A stretch of DNA of 64,000 bases from Candidatus Brocadiaceae bacterium S225 (lineage in GTDB: Bacteria; Planctomycetota; Brocadiia; Brocadiales; Scalinduaceae). The notes beneath the pieces are model-generated. The model was not told the origin of the DNA and did no database searches. It saw nothing but the letters and a program-made list of their open reading frames with translations. Positions 17,394 to 26,742 of the stretch are shown piece by piece. How positions within the stretch are numbered: the stretch's first letter is position 1; every line of letters starts with the position of its first letter. The position numbers and the translations under genes were made by a program. The DNA is taken from assembly GCA_007859995.1 (NCBI GenBank), contig SMSL01000007.1, positions 62,001 to 126,000 on the forward strand. Direction: 5' to 3'.

Positions 17394-18245
17394 ATGTGGA
17401 AGTGGAAGTGGAAAAAGAAACAGAAGGTGGTTGAGGCAGTAGAAAAAACCCCTTCTTCAAAAGAGGAAGAAACGGATGATACCGCAACCGAAGAGACCCC
17501 CTATTCGGAGGGAGAGCAAGCGGCTAGTGTAGAAACTGAAAAAACCTCCGGTGCAAAGGAAGAAGAAAAGGTTAGCACGGTAGCCGAAGAAGCTCCGTCT
17601 ACAGAAGATGAAAACGTGATTAGTTCTACTGCTCAAGGGGCTCCGATTGATGAAAAAGAAGAAAAAGCTGATGCCGCAACCGAAGAGACCCTCTATTCGG
17701 AGAGGGAACAAGCAGTTGGTGTAGAAACTGAAAAAACCCCCGTTACAAAGGAAGAAGAAAAGGTTAGTACGGCAGCTGAAGAAGTTCCGCCTACAGAAGA
17801 TGAAAACGTGATTAGCTCTACTGCTCAAGAGGCTCCGATTGATGAAAAAGAAGAAAAAGTTGAAGTCGAGGTCGAAGCAGGAGTCGCTGTTGCTGTGGAA
17901 GAAGATTCATCTTCCGGAGTTTTCATTTTTGGCGAAAAGGTTGAAAGCCGTTTTAAGAAGATTGCAACGGCTATGTTTTCAATTTTTCTTCTACCGCCCG
18001 TTATCGTATTCGGCCTGTCAGTAATAACGATCGTTGTGCTGATTGTTTTTCCCCTGATTTCCATCGTTTTACCAATAACGTTGCTATCTTTATGTATTCT
18101 TTTTATATTGCTTCCTATTGTGCTGCCTCTCCTCACGATTATCGCCCTTATTACTGGAAAAGGGACGGTGCAGTTTGGACTGGAGAATAAAAAATTTGCG
18201 ATTAAGGTTCTCGGTATAACCATCCCTCCCCATGCTGATCGGTAG
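17394..18245 (+). CDS. Acidic repeat protein with C-terminal membrane domain
   Basis: Unrecognised. The 283-aa product starts with a Trp/Lys cluster (MWKWKWKKKQ), continues with a Glu/Lys/Thr-rich low-complexity region (about 15-170) made of two direct copies of a 64-residue unit (residues 28-91 and 92-155, about 80% identical), and ends with about three closely packed hydrophobic helices (190-262) and a short tail. The low-complexity part is likely disordered. It lies 68 bp upstream of two SPFH genes on the same strand, so it may be part of the same membrane assembly. Confidence 0.65.
   Translation: MWKWKWKKKQKVVEAVEKTPSSKEEETDDTATEETPYSEGEQAASVETEKTSGAKEEEKVSTVAEEAPSTEDENVISSTAQGAPIDEKEEKADAATEETLYSEREQAVGVETEKTPVTKEEEKVSTAAEEVPPTEDENVISSTAQEAPIDEKEEKVEVEVEAGVAVAVEEDSSSGVFIFGEKVESRFKKIATAMFSIFLLPPVIVFGLSVITIVVLIVFPLISIVLPITLLSLCILFILLPIVLPLLTIIALITGKGTVQFGLENKKFAIKVLGITIPPHADR
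17475..17858 (+). repeat. Two direct copies of a 192-bp unit within CDS
   Basis: Copies at 17475-17666 and 17667-17858 keep frame and are highly similar at DNA level, for example ACAGAAGATGAAAACGTGAT occurs in both. This is a recent internal duplication and a candidate site for copy-number change by recombination. Confidence 0.85.
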
Positions 18246-18313
18246 TGCATATGTGTATGTAAAATAAACTAATTTAATTGTAAAAATTTTTATATTTTAG
18301 TTAGAGATTCAAA

Positions 18314-19624
18314 ATGGAAAAAAGCTTTAACCCAAAAGGCGTTAAAAAGAAGCCTCTTGTTTCTAAGAAAATGGTGTTTTTTGTCATTGTACCCATAGCT
18401 TTGGTAATCTTACTAATTGTAGGCGGCAGAAGGTTGACATGGAAGGAGATACAGGCGGACGAAGTTGCCGTGATTATCAATAACATTACCGGTAACATAA
18501 AAACAATAGATCGTGCTGGTGCTGTTATTTACTATCCCTTCATTCAGGATCTCTACATCATTGATAAGAGAGAGCAGGAAGCGCCTATGACTTCATCAAA
18601 TATATCCGCAGATTTTCCACAGGGAAATCCTATCATACTCAAGACGCGTGATGGTGGTGACGTAAGTATTGATTTGGTCGTACAATATAGATTAATTTCA
18701 AAAATGGCTGACAAGATCGTGCAGAACACCGGTATAGGTGAAGAATATAAAGAAAAGTGGATATGGGACTATGCGAGGACTATTTGCAGATATGAATTTG
18801 GAGACTTAATCATTAGTGAATTTCCTGATTCCGCCAAGAGAGATGAAAAGATAAGGACGTCAACAAGCGAATTGAATAGTTTGTTAAAACCGCATGGCAT
18901 ATTTGTAACCTCTTTGAACTTTATTGATTATCGTTATTACAGAGAATATGCGGAGAAGATACACGAAAGAAGACTTGCTGACAAAGAGGTTGAGGAACAG
19001 GTGCAAAGGGCATCCGCCGCCAGGGAAAACCAGAATAGGGTAGTTACTGAAGAAACCAAGAAATTGGAAGTGGCGATATCCAGGTACGGTGGTACATTGC
19101 ATCAGATGGAGATAGACGCAAGAGCAGAAGCCGATAGGATCAAGGATGCCGGCAGGGCATATCTTATTAAATCAATCCTGGATGCCGATGCGGAATACGA
19201 TAGACTGGAAAAAGAAGCTGCATCAATACTTGCGGTAAAGAAGTCTGAGGCGGAGGGTATTTTCGCCCTTAAAAAAGCACTTGAGGGTGCTGGGGGCCGG
19301 AATCTTGTCAAAATGGAATATGCGAAGAGATTGCGTAATGCGAATATAATTGGAACACCGGTCCTCAGAGCCGGACAAGAAACCCCGCAAGTCAGATATT
19401 TGGACAGGTTAGAATCTATTAGAAGTGAAGTTAGCGAAGTTGAGGTGAGACAGAAAGAAGAGGGGGAAACGTTGCGCCTCCCTAATGTGCCTGAAGAGCG
19501 TACGCTACGTGAACAGAGAGGCAGACCTGTGCAGAGCAGATTGGAACCTGAAAGTAAACAAAAACCTGAAAGTAAACAGGAACCTGAGAGTAAACAGGGA
19601 ATGATAAAATCTCGCGGACAGTGA
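18314..19624 (+). CDS. SPFH/band 7 (prohibitin-like) membrane protein 1
   Basis: A 436-aa protein with one N-terminal membrane helix (about 18-40), an SPFH domain (about 45-235) and a long helical coiled-coil (about 225-350) typical of stomatin/prohibitin/HflK proteins, which form ring-like cages on membranes. The coil carries EADRIKDAGRAYL-like heptads. The C-terminal tail is polar and contains a short PESKQ repeat. It is followed after 37 bp by a second, different SPFH gene, as HflK is followed by HflC, so the two probably assemble into one hetero-oligomer. No FtsH-type protease gene is nearby. Confidence 0.85.
   Translation: MEKSFNPKGVKKKPLVSKKMVFFVIVPIALVILLIVGGRRLTWKEIQADEVAVIINNITGNIKTIDRAGAVIYYPFIQDLYIIDKREQEAPMTSSNISADFPQGNPIILKTRDGGDVSIDLVVQYRLISKMADKIVQNTGIGEEYKEKWIWDYARTICRYEFGDLIISEFPDSAKRDEKIRTSTSELNSLLKPHGIFVTSLNFIDYRYYREYAEKIHERRLADKEVEEQVQRASAARENQNRVVTEETKKLEVAISRYGGTLHQMEIDARAEADRIKDAGRAYLIKSILDADAEYDRLEKEAASILAVKKSEAEGIFALKKALEGAGGRNLVKMEYAKRLRNANIIGTPVLRAGQETPQVRYLDRLESIRSEVSEVEVRQKEEGETLRLPNVPEERTLREQRGRPVQSRLEPESKQKPESKQEPESKQGMIKSRGQ
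19547..19600 (+). repeat. Three 18-bp tandem repeats in SPFH1 tail
   Basis: CCTGAAAGTAAACAAAAA at 19547, then two close copies at 19565 and 19583, encoding PESKQK/PESKQE/PESKQG. The repeat keeps frame just before the stop codon. Confidence 0.85.
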
Positions 19625-19661
19625 TGGATAGAATAAGGATTAGTGTAAGGAGAATCAAATA

Positions 19662-21089
19662 ATGTTAAAGTTTCTGGCCAAGTTTATTGCTAAATTTTTT
19701 ATACCCATAAGCATTATAATAGCTATCACGGTTATTGTTGTTGGTGTCAGGTTTATGATAATCAGGGTTGAGGTCGATCAGATAGGGGTTAAGACTGTAA
19801 TATGGGGATTTAAAAGAGGTGTTGTGCAAAAAGACTATAAACCTGGCTGGCACAGATTTATAAGGCAAATTGAATCATGGGATTTATTTGACGGTACGGT
19901 ACAGACACTTAGCTTGACACGGGATACGCGCAATGCAGAAGGTAAGATGGAATCAAAAGAAATACGCGTAAGAACGGCAGATGACTATGAAGTTTCCGTT
20001 GATATTATAGTAAAATATCAAATAATAGAAGGCAAAGCGAACAAGATTCGCCAGGAAATAGGGCCTGGCAACAGGTACAAATTATTTGTAGACAGTCAAA
20101 CAAAAGACGTCGCCAGGAACGTTTTGGGAAGGATGACGGAAAAGGATCTTTATAACCCTGATGAGAAGCGCAAACGGGCCGCAGAAGCTAAAATATTGCT
20201 TGCAAGCCAGGTTAAACATCGTCATGTTCGCATTATTGACTGGCTTATACTGGATATGAGATTTGACACGCAGTTGGAAAGAAAGATTAAAAATGTTAAG
20301 CTTGCGGAGCTGGATGAGCTGTTGAATGTGGCAAAAGAAAAAGCCGTTGGCAAAAGGGGTATTACCCAGACAATCGATGCTTCTACAGAGGCGCTTGCGC
20401 AGAAGATACAATCAGATAAGGATGGTAAAATAGTCACCCTGAAAGCGGAAATGGATACTAAGGTTACGGAGATTATTTCAAGTGCTAATAAATTTATGAT
20501 AGCAAAGACATCGGAAGGGGATTATTATATGCATGTCCGACATGCGGCAGGCGAGCTGCTTGTTGACCGGGCAAAAGCGGAAGGCGAAAGGTTGCGAAGG
20601 GTAGCTATGACAGGCCTGGGAGGAGATTTAATCGTAGCGCTAGAAGCTGCCAGGAATATGAATCTGGGAGACATAGTAGTATCTACACAGGATATGGATC
20701 TCCTGGATGTAGACGAAATGATAATGAAATTAGGAGCAGGAGTAAAGAGAGATCTGCCTGTAATATTAGAACTTGAAGACTCTCCGGGATCTCTTAAATT
20801 ATCGGATGACTTACCTGAGGTGCTGAAAGGCCACGGAGGAGGTCTTGGCCGCGTGAAAAATAAAGACCGCGGAGATTCTTTGATGGATCGTGATGCTGTG
20901 CCTCATGAAGAAAATAAAGAACCTGATACCGCTCCACATCAAAAGGAAGATCACGGAGCATCTTTAATGGAACATCACGGGCAAGAAACTACTTCTCAAG
21001 GAGCGGTAGCTGATGAAACGCCTGAGGCCGCTCATGAGGAATGGGGATCATCCTCATCCCTTACGGAAGAGTTCCCCATATCTCAATAA
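19662..21089 (+). CDS. SPFH/band 7 (prohibitin-like) membrane protein 2
   Basis: A 475-aa protein with an N-terminal membrane helix (about 10-32), an SPFH domain (about 35-225), a helical stalk (about 225-340) and a 110-residue acidic His-rich tail (HGGGLG, HHGQETTS) likely to be disordered. AAGGAG lies 9 nt before the ATG. Together with SPFH1 it resembles an HflK/HflC-type pair by order and topology, though the sequences are divergent and no FtsH gene is adjacent. The end overlaps by 7 bp the convergent coiled-coil gene. His/Asp-rich tails can bind metals, which is only a suggestion. Confidence 0.85.
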   Translation: MLKFLAKFIAKFFIPISIIIAITVIVVGVRFMIIRVEVDQIGVKTVIWGFKRGVVQKDYKPGWHRFIRQIESWDLFDGTVQTLSLTRDTRNAEGKMESKEIRVRTADDYEVSVDIIVKYQIIEGKANKIRQEIGPGNRYKLFVDSQTKDVARNVLGRMTEKDLYNPDEKRKRAAEAKILLASQVKHRHVRIIDWLILDMRFDTQLERKIKNVKLAELDELLNVAKEKAVGKRGITQTIDASTEALAQKIQSDKDGKIVTLKAEMDTKVTEIISSANKFMIAKTSEGDYYMHVRHAAGELLVDRAKAEGERLRRVAMTGLGGDLIVALEAARNMNLGDIVVSTQDMDLLDVDEMIMKLGAGVKRDLPVILELEDSPGSLKLSDDLPEVLKGHGGGLGRVKNKDRGDSLMDRDAVPHEENKEPDTAPHQKEDHGASLMEHHGQETTSQGAVADETPEAAHEEWGSSSSLTEEFPISQ

Positions 21090-22570
21090 GAGCTTTTAAA
21101 CGTTATTGTATACCTGTCGATGTCTACGGGTTGCACGCCCGAAATGATTTCTTCAAATACCTTAGTATCTCCACTATTAAAACTTCTTACTGAGAAATCC
21201 AGACTTGTGATCATACCGTAAGTCTTACTATATACTGTCATGATAAAAGAAGCGTTGTAAAAGTCATTTTTTGAGTTGTTCTTTATGCTTCCTGTCACTG
21301 AAGAGGACGATCCAAAACCGCTGAATGAAACATTGCCGACATAAAATCCATTGCCGATATCTTTAAATCCGTCCAACGCCTCCGGAGGTGCCGCCTCATC
21401 AAATGCCATGCCTTCCAGATTGCCTGCCGCTACCTCCCCTTTTGTTTCAGCCTTGGCAACCGCTTTTTCTATCTCGATAATCTTGACAGTGCTCTCTCCT
21501 GTATCGGAAACTAGAGGCATTTTGGCAGGATAAATCGAATACTTACTAATCTTTTTGGATAAGACGCCAACAATTATTTCTTCAAAAGGTTTGGTTGTAC
21601 CTTTGTTAAATCCATAAATGGAAAATCCCTGGCTTCCCAACGGGGCATTTTCTTTGTCATAAGCCCGAGCTTTAAAATCAATCATGCCATGGTCTCTATC
21701 AGATTTATTCATTATCTCACCGCTTATCTGAGAAGACGAACCGAATGGTTCAAGTTTAATATTTTTAATAAAAAATCCATCACCTATGCCTATGAGATCT
21801 GTTTTTTTGATATCCGCTTGAGGCTTTTCATCTTGTACGGCTGGGGCTGCAGCAAGTTTTACTTCTTCATTTGTTTCGCGATGTTCGTCAGCCGGGGTTG
21901 CAGCCTGTTTTGCTTCTTCGTTTTTACCCTGTTCCGTTACCACTTGTACCAAAGTGCCTGATTCGATTTTACTTAATCTGGCGTTTAGTTCTTCAATTCC
22001 GGTAACAAGAGATTCGTCCGGAGATACTTGTTTTTGGAGGCTCTCTTTCATCGTGAGGATGAGTTCTTCCTGCGTTGCCAGTCTCTCTCCCAGCTTGCTG
22101 ATGACACTCTTCTGCTCGTCGAGAGCCCGCATCAAGGTGTCCAATGGTTTATTTGCCGTTTGATACATCCTTTCAAGCACAGCAGTTTTAACCTCCTCAT
22201 CTTCTATTCTGTTTGCCAGTTCAGAAAATCTTTTTTTGAAAACATTCAGTGTCCCCTCAAATGATTTTACGATCTCTTTTACCCCCTCAACCGAACTCAG
22301 ATTTGCTACCCTCTCAACTTTAGCATCCATATTGCTTAATAAATTTTCTATATTAGCCATACTCTGGCTAAATTCTGCGGCTTGTTTTTCTTTGGACGCT
22401 TTATCTTTTTCCAGATTCGAAATCCTGTTATTCAATTCGTCGATTTGCGTTACCCAGTCACCTAAAGATTGCTGAAATTTTTGTAAATCTTTTAAAATAT
22501 CCGAGAAGGCAATAGGCTCAGAAAAAAAGAATGTTAAGGTGAAAGTGCATATAATAAGAAGTTTCTTCAT
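21083..22570 (-). CDS. Exported coiled-coil protein with two FxLYD-like domains (paralogue)
   Basis: A 495-aa protein with a signal peptide (about 1-23), a coiled-coil (about 25-205), an Ala/Glu-rich linker, and two related beta domains (about 255-350 and 405-495) with the same pattern as the 11509-12942 protein: GSSSQISGEIMNKS, then an FKARAYDK strand and a closing SKYSIY strand; and GSSSSVTGSIKNNS then DIDRYTITFK. Same length, same order and same N-terminal MDAKVER/NARIDKVEK heptads mark it as a paralogue. It is encoded tail-to-tail with SPFH2. Function unknown; periplasmic location likely. Confidence 0.75.
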   Translation of the reverse strand: MKKLLIICTFTLTFFFSEPIAFSDILKDLQKFQQSLGDWVTQIDELNNRISNLEKDKASKEKQAAEFSQSMANIENLLSNMDAKVERVANLSSVEGVKEIVKSFEGTLNVFKKRFSELANRIEDEEVKTAVLERMYQTANKPLDTLMRALDEQKSVISKLGERLATQEELILTMKESLQKQVSPDESLVTGIEELNARLSKIESGTLVQVVTEQGKNEEAKQAATPADEHRETNEEVKLAAAPAVQDEKPQADIKKTDLIGIGDGFFIKNIKLEPFGSSSQISGEIMNKSDRDHGMIDFKARAYDKENAPLGSQGFSIYGFNKGTTKPFEEIIVGVLSKKISKYSIYPAKMPLVSDTGESTVKIIEIEKAVAKAETKGEVAAGNLEGMAFDEAAPPEALDGFKDIGNGFYVGNVSFSGFGSSSSVTGSIKNNSKNDFYNASFIMTVYSKTYGMITSLDFSVRSFNSGDTKVFEEIISGVQPVDIDRYTITFKSSY

Positions 22571-22643
22571 ATACGGTTCTCCAATTAGAGAGCATCCTTT
22601 CTGATCTGTAAGGATGTAAAAATTATAATGTTATTACGTGCAA

Positions 22644-22661
22644 ATATACACCAATGTATAT
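22644..22661. promoter_or_regulatory. Palindrome upstream of coiled-coil gene
   Basis: ATATACA-CCAA-TGTATAT, a perfect 7-bp inverted repeat with a 4-bp spacer, 74 bp before the ATG at 22570 on the minus strand. It could be a repressor or activator site; being AT-rich it could also be chance. Confidence 0.3.
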
Positions 22662-22792
22662 TATGACGCAAACGAAAACAGGTATTTCCCAACGGCATAA
22701 CTTTCTCCTGGAATTTAAGTAAATATTGTTTTTGTTAGATTCTGATTAGAGCAAAAACAATACAACAATACATAGCTTATCGGTAAAGTGCT

Positions 22793-23839
22793 TTATTTTA
22801 TATTATTGGTTATGAACCACTTGTTCGTATTGTTTTTCATATTTTTAATCATTATTGCCATATATTGTTCCAGTTGAAATTTAGGTTGCCATTTTAATGT
22901 ATTTTTGGCTTTTTCTATGTTAAATCGATATTTTTTGTCTGTCAATTTCAACATCCAAGGTTTAAAAAAATAGTGCCTTCCTGTTAAAGAGTGAAAATTA
23001 TTTACCACATATATACAGAGCCACACCGACCACCCTGGTAGATGTACTAAGTGCAAATGTTTGTCATAAATCTCACGGAATATAAGTTTGCTAAGTTCAT
23101 TATTTGAGAGAAAGGGTTCTTCTGACAAAATCATTATCGAGCCAGAATCTATTTCTTCAGCCAATAACATTGACTTCTCAAAGGCATCGAGTACATCTTC
23201 AATATGTATGTAAGAAATACCACCTTCCCCCTTTCCTGGCAAAATTCTATAACCAAAACACTTTTTCCAGATAAAAGCGATCTGGTTTGCAAGCGGTATA
23301 GACCTGCAATCCTGAGAATATACTGCCGAAAGCCTGAATATTGTTGCTTTTATCTTCTCCCTGTATTCTGATATTATTTTTTCTCCTGCAACCTTTGAAT
23401 TTCCATAATGCATGAACGCGCTTAGGTCCGAATCTTCATTTAGTCTATTGTCACCCATGGCAGGTTTAAAAACTACTGTACTACTCGTAAAAATAAAGTT
23501 CTTTACATTAAAAGGAATCAAATTGTCCAGTAGGTATCTGGTTCCGTTTTGATTAGCTTCGCGATACATCCAGCTCTCTTTGTTTGTCATGTCATAATAT
23601 GCTGCCAGATGAAACACATAATCGATCCTTCCTGAAGTTTTTACTTTTATTTCACTAAAGACGTCAAATAAAAGTTTCTTATCTGATATATCCGCCTTAT
23701 ACCATAACACATTACTATCTCTGTCTTTATGCAGTATCTTATCAATACCAATAATGTGGTATTTTTTATTCAGCCTGGCGATCAATGCAGTGCCAATAAA
23801 GCCGCTAGCGCCTGTGATTAAAACAGTTTGTTTGGTCAT
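22793..23839 (-). CDS. NAD-dependent epimerase/dehydratase (extended SDR)
   Basis: A 348-aa cytosolic enzyme of the extended short-chain dehydrogenase family. It has the Rossmann glycine motif ITGASGFIGTALIARL, the VFHLAAYYD stretch, and the catalytic Tyr-Lys pair in HYGNSKVAGEKI. Members act on nucleotide-sugars, sterols or quinone-like substrates; nothing here fixes the substrate. It stands alone, with no polysaccharide genes around. The C-terminal 90 residues are divergent. Confidence 0.85.
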   Translation of the reverse strand: MTKQTVLITGASGFIGTALIARLNKKYHIIGIDKILHKDRDSNVLWYKADISDKKLLFDVFSEIKVKTSGRIDYVFHLAAYYDMTNKESWMYREANQNGTRYLLDNLIPFNVKNFIFTSSTVVFKPAMGDNRLNEDSDLSAFMHYGNSKVAGEKIISEYREKIKATIFRLSAVYSQDCRSIPLANQIAFIWKKCFGYRILPGKGEGGISYIHIEDVLDAFEKSMLLAEEIDSGSIMILSEEPFLSNNELSKLIFREIYDKHLHLVHLPGWSVWLCIYVVNNFHSLTGRHYFFKPWMLKLTDKKYRFNIEKAKNTLKWQPKFQLEQYMAIMIKNMKNNTNKWFITNNIK

Positions 23840-23974
23840 TTTGATAATAGGATTGACATATTATACCATTCACATTCCTAAGCTGCTTAGCCTGGGTGGA
23901 AAAGGGATTGATACAGGAGGAAATAAGTTTTCCGTGTTATTACATTTAGCGTTAGCATGGGTGAATCAGCTAAA

Positions 23975-24185
23975 TTAGAAACTGTTAAGACGGCAAAAAG
24001 GGCTATTCCCTTGCGGTGAGATAGCCCTTTCGCCGCCAGTCGACGAGGGGGAAAGGAGTTAAGACCCCCGTCAGGTGAGTACGGCAATGCCCGATTCGCT
24101 GTGACGGCACACGGGAGGGCAAGGCTTGAAGTAACGGAGATGAAGGCTCCGGCCACATTTACCCCCGCACTCATCTAGTTTCTAA
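23975..24185 (+). ncRNA. Structured noncoding RNA, possible orphan HEARO/omega-type RNA
   Basis: A G+C-rich 211-nt block in an AT-rich intergenic space with nested complementarity: an outer stem TTAGAAACT (23975) with AGTTTCTAA (24177-24185); hairpin AAAGGGCTAT/ATAGCCCTTT at 23997-24030 extended by CGGC/GCCG; GGGGG/CCCCC (24047-24051 with 24065-24069) flanked by GAC/GTC; and CGGAG/CTCCG at 24135-24151. No convincing gene reads through it. The overall look (terminal stem, G+C-rich helices, about 200 nt) recalls the HEARO/omega RNAs that accompany IscB nucleases, but no IscB gene follows, and I could not compare it with Rfam. Strand is inferred from that resemblance. Confidence 0.5.
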
Positions 24186-24227
24186 AAGAATCAAACGGTA
24201 ATTAGAAAAATCTCAATTTAGGTATTA

Positions 24228-24419
24228 TTATTTTCTCCCAGAACCATTTAATTTTTTAACTTCACTTTTGAGTGCCCTGCTTAATACCATCAGGGCGACC
24301 TCGCTATCCGATCTTCTCCTATAATATGGAGAATCTTTTGCTTTTCTTAATTCCTGAATCATCTCTTTGATATTTTCATCTCTTTCCTCGTTATAATATA
24401 TCTGCAAACATTTACTCAT
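24228..24419 (-). CDS. Small hypothetical protein (63 aa)
   Basis: Unrecognised. The product is charged and mostly helical, with RDENIKEMIQELRKAK and SDSEVALMVLSRALKSEVKK segments, no membrane segment and no cysteine cluster beyond one Cys. The pattern of two amphipathic helices would suit a small DNA-binding or antitoxin-like protein, but there is no partner gene. The ATG at 24419 is preceded by AAAGGTAAGAG, a good ribosome binding site. Confidence 0.55.
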   Translation of the reverse strand: MSKCLQIYYNEERDENIKEMIQELRKAKDSPYYRRRSDSEVALMVLSRALKSEVKKLNGSGRK

Positions 24420-24727
24420 CTCTTACCTTTCGTTAAATCGATCCAAGTTAAATCAAGTCACTTTAAGTCTATGTACATTGTCTAGCAGGAGCAATGCCTG
24501 CTGTCAAGAAAAAAATACAATATTTTGTATGTTTTTTTGTTTTGATTGCAATATGTAGTAAATAATTTGCTAAAAGGGGGTAAAAATAGTGTCAGTATAG
24601 TGTCAGGAAACAGTTTGTAGTTTTGTATAAACAGGCAGGTATTATTTTATGGATTTTAATGAAATAATAGAGAAGGAATTCTGGCGTGGAAATGGCAGTT
24701 TGGCAAAAAAATTTGTGCACCATTACA
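24420..24727. other. Intergenic region with an 11-bp-spaced direct repeat
   Basis: Contains ATAGTGTCAG twice (24586-24595 and 24597-24606), one helical turn apart, which could be a regulator site. A 32-codon plus-strand frame starting at 24649 overlaps the end of the lipoprotein gene and was not accepted as a gene. Confidence 0.35.
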
Positions 24728-25327
24728 TTAGTTTAATCTTGCCTTAAGCGTTTCAAAGGTTTCTGAAATAAGCCTGGATGCCAAGGCTCTTTCATTCTCC
24801 ATTGCCGAGTCGCCCTCAACTTTGACTGTCCAAATCGTTTCATTAGTAATTACATCCACACATCTTACGATAAATGAGATTTTTGTTATTAATGGTGACA
24901 CGAATAGCACGGAGGACATTGTACTGTAGGAGACTCCAAAACGTTCAATTTTGCCAACGACTATGGCGTCAACACCTAATTGTTTTCCCAGATTCAAATA
25001 GTTTTGTGCCTGCAATAAATCTTCTTCTTTGAGTTTTTTAAGTTTCAGCGCTTCTTCTACCGCCTTTCTATTAACAACAACGTATTTTCCCAATTTCGCC
25101 AGTTCTCTGGCAGTCATACTTGCAAGGATTTCACCTGCGTTCGCGTCTATAGACATTTTTGAAGAGAGCGTGTTTCTTTTTTCCATGTCTACGGGTGCTT
25201 CGAACATAATTACAGCAATTTTTTGAATCTCATCATGAGGGAAATTTTCATTAATATCGACCTTAGAGGTTGTGCCTACGGCAGCACAGCTGGACAGAAG
25301 CAAGAGTAATACTGCGTATTTTTTCAT
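24728..25327 (-). CDS. Lipoprotein, CsgG/GNA1162-like
   Basis: A 199-aa protein with a lipoprotein signal peptide ending in the lipobox LSSC (Cys at residue 14). The mature part starts with a KIAVIMFEAP strand and contains a variable helical region and LGVDAIVVGKIERFG, then WTVKVEGDS, a pattern typical of CsgG-like or penicillin-binding-protein-activator-like lipoproteins with an alpha/beta sandwich. Such proteins sit at the inner face of the outer membrane in secretion or sensing. No curli genes are nearby, so the role is open. Confidence 0.7.
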   Translation of the reverse strand: MKKYAVLLLLLSSCAAVGTTSKVDINENFPHDEIQKIAVIMFEAPVDMEKRNTLSSKMSIDANAGEILASMTARELAKLGKYVVVNRKAVEEALKLKKLKEEDLLQAQNYLNLGKQLGVDAIVVGKIERFGVSYSTMSSVLFVSPLITKISFIVRCVDVITNETIWTVKVEGDSAMENERALASRLISETFETLKARLN

Positions 25328-25673
25328 GATAATTACTTTCAGATTAGACGAACAATTTGTGTTCTGTGCGCCTGTTGATAAGTGTGTAAAATATACTATT
25401 AGTCATAAAATTTTAGATTTTCTTCCCTTTGGCACAGGCTAAAAACTCTTGACAAATTATGGTGGTGTGTTAAAATTTTACCTCTTTGTTGTTCTCATAT
25501 CCATAAGTATTTCCTCATTGTTATAGAATACTTATATTTTAAAAAGACAGACTTTGCATTTTAATTGAAAAATCCCTCCTGACGGCAGGAATTACAGCTT
25601 TTCAAATAAGGCATCTCAACAAGTCACAATCTGCCAGAATTATATAAACTTGCTATCTGAGGACAAATTGGTT
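25328..25673. other. Intergenic region upstream of the gap operon
   Basis: About 350 bp between divergent genes. A small hairpin CCTG-ACGG-CAGG sits at about 25577-25588. No ORF with a ribosome site, no RNA gene and no recognised riboswitch seen. Confidence 0.4.
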
Positions 25674-25702
25674 TTGAATTGTGTCGCGGAACTATCTATT
25701 AT
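25674..25702 (+). promoter_or_regulatory. Sigma70-type promoter of the gap-pgk operon
   Basis: TTGAAT and TATTAT separated by 17 bp, ending 24 bp before the gap start codon. Confidence 0.55.
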
Positions 25703-25723
25703 ATTGGACTGAAAGGAATTTAA

Positions 25724-26728
<1,005 letters not shown>

Positions 26729-26742
26729 GGGGGCCTTTTAAA

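Noticed and set aside
17825..18250. Antisense open frames across the acidic repeat gene
   Set aside because: They arise from the repeat's biased codons; the plus-strand frame has domain order and repeat logic.
23887..24174. A 95-codon minus-strand open frame over the structured RNA
   Set aside because: It lies antisense to a strongly folded G+C-rich element, has no ribosome binding site or recognisable domain, and its composition reflects the helices rather than coding.
24649..24747. Plus-strand 32-codon frame starting MDFNEIIEKEFWRG
   Set aside because: It overlaps the end of the lipoprotein gene, has only a poor ribosome site (AGGCAGGT far upstream) and no family; kept out as unsupported.
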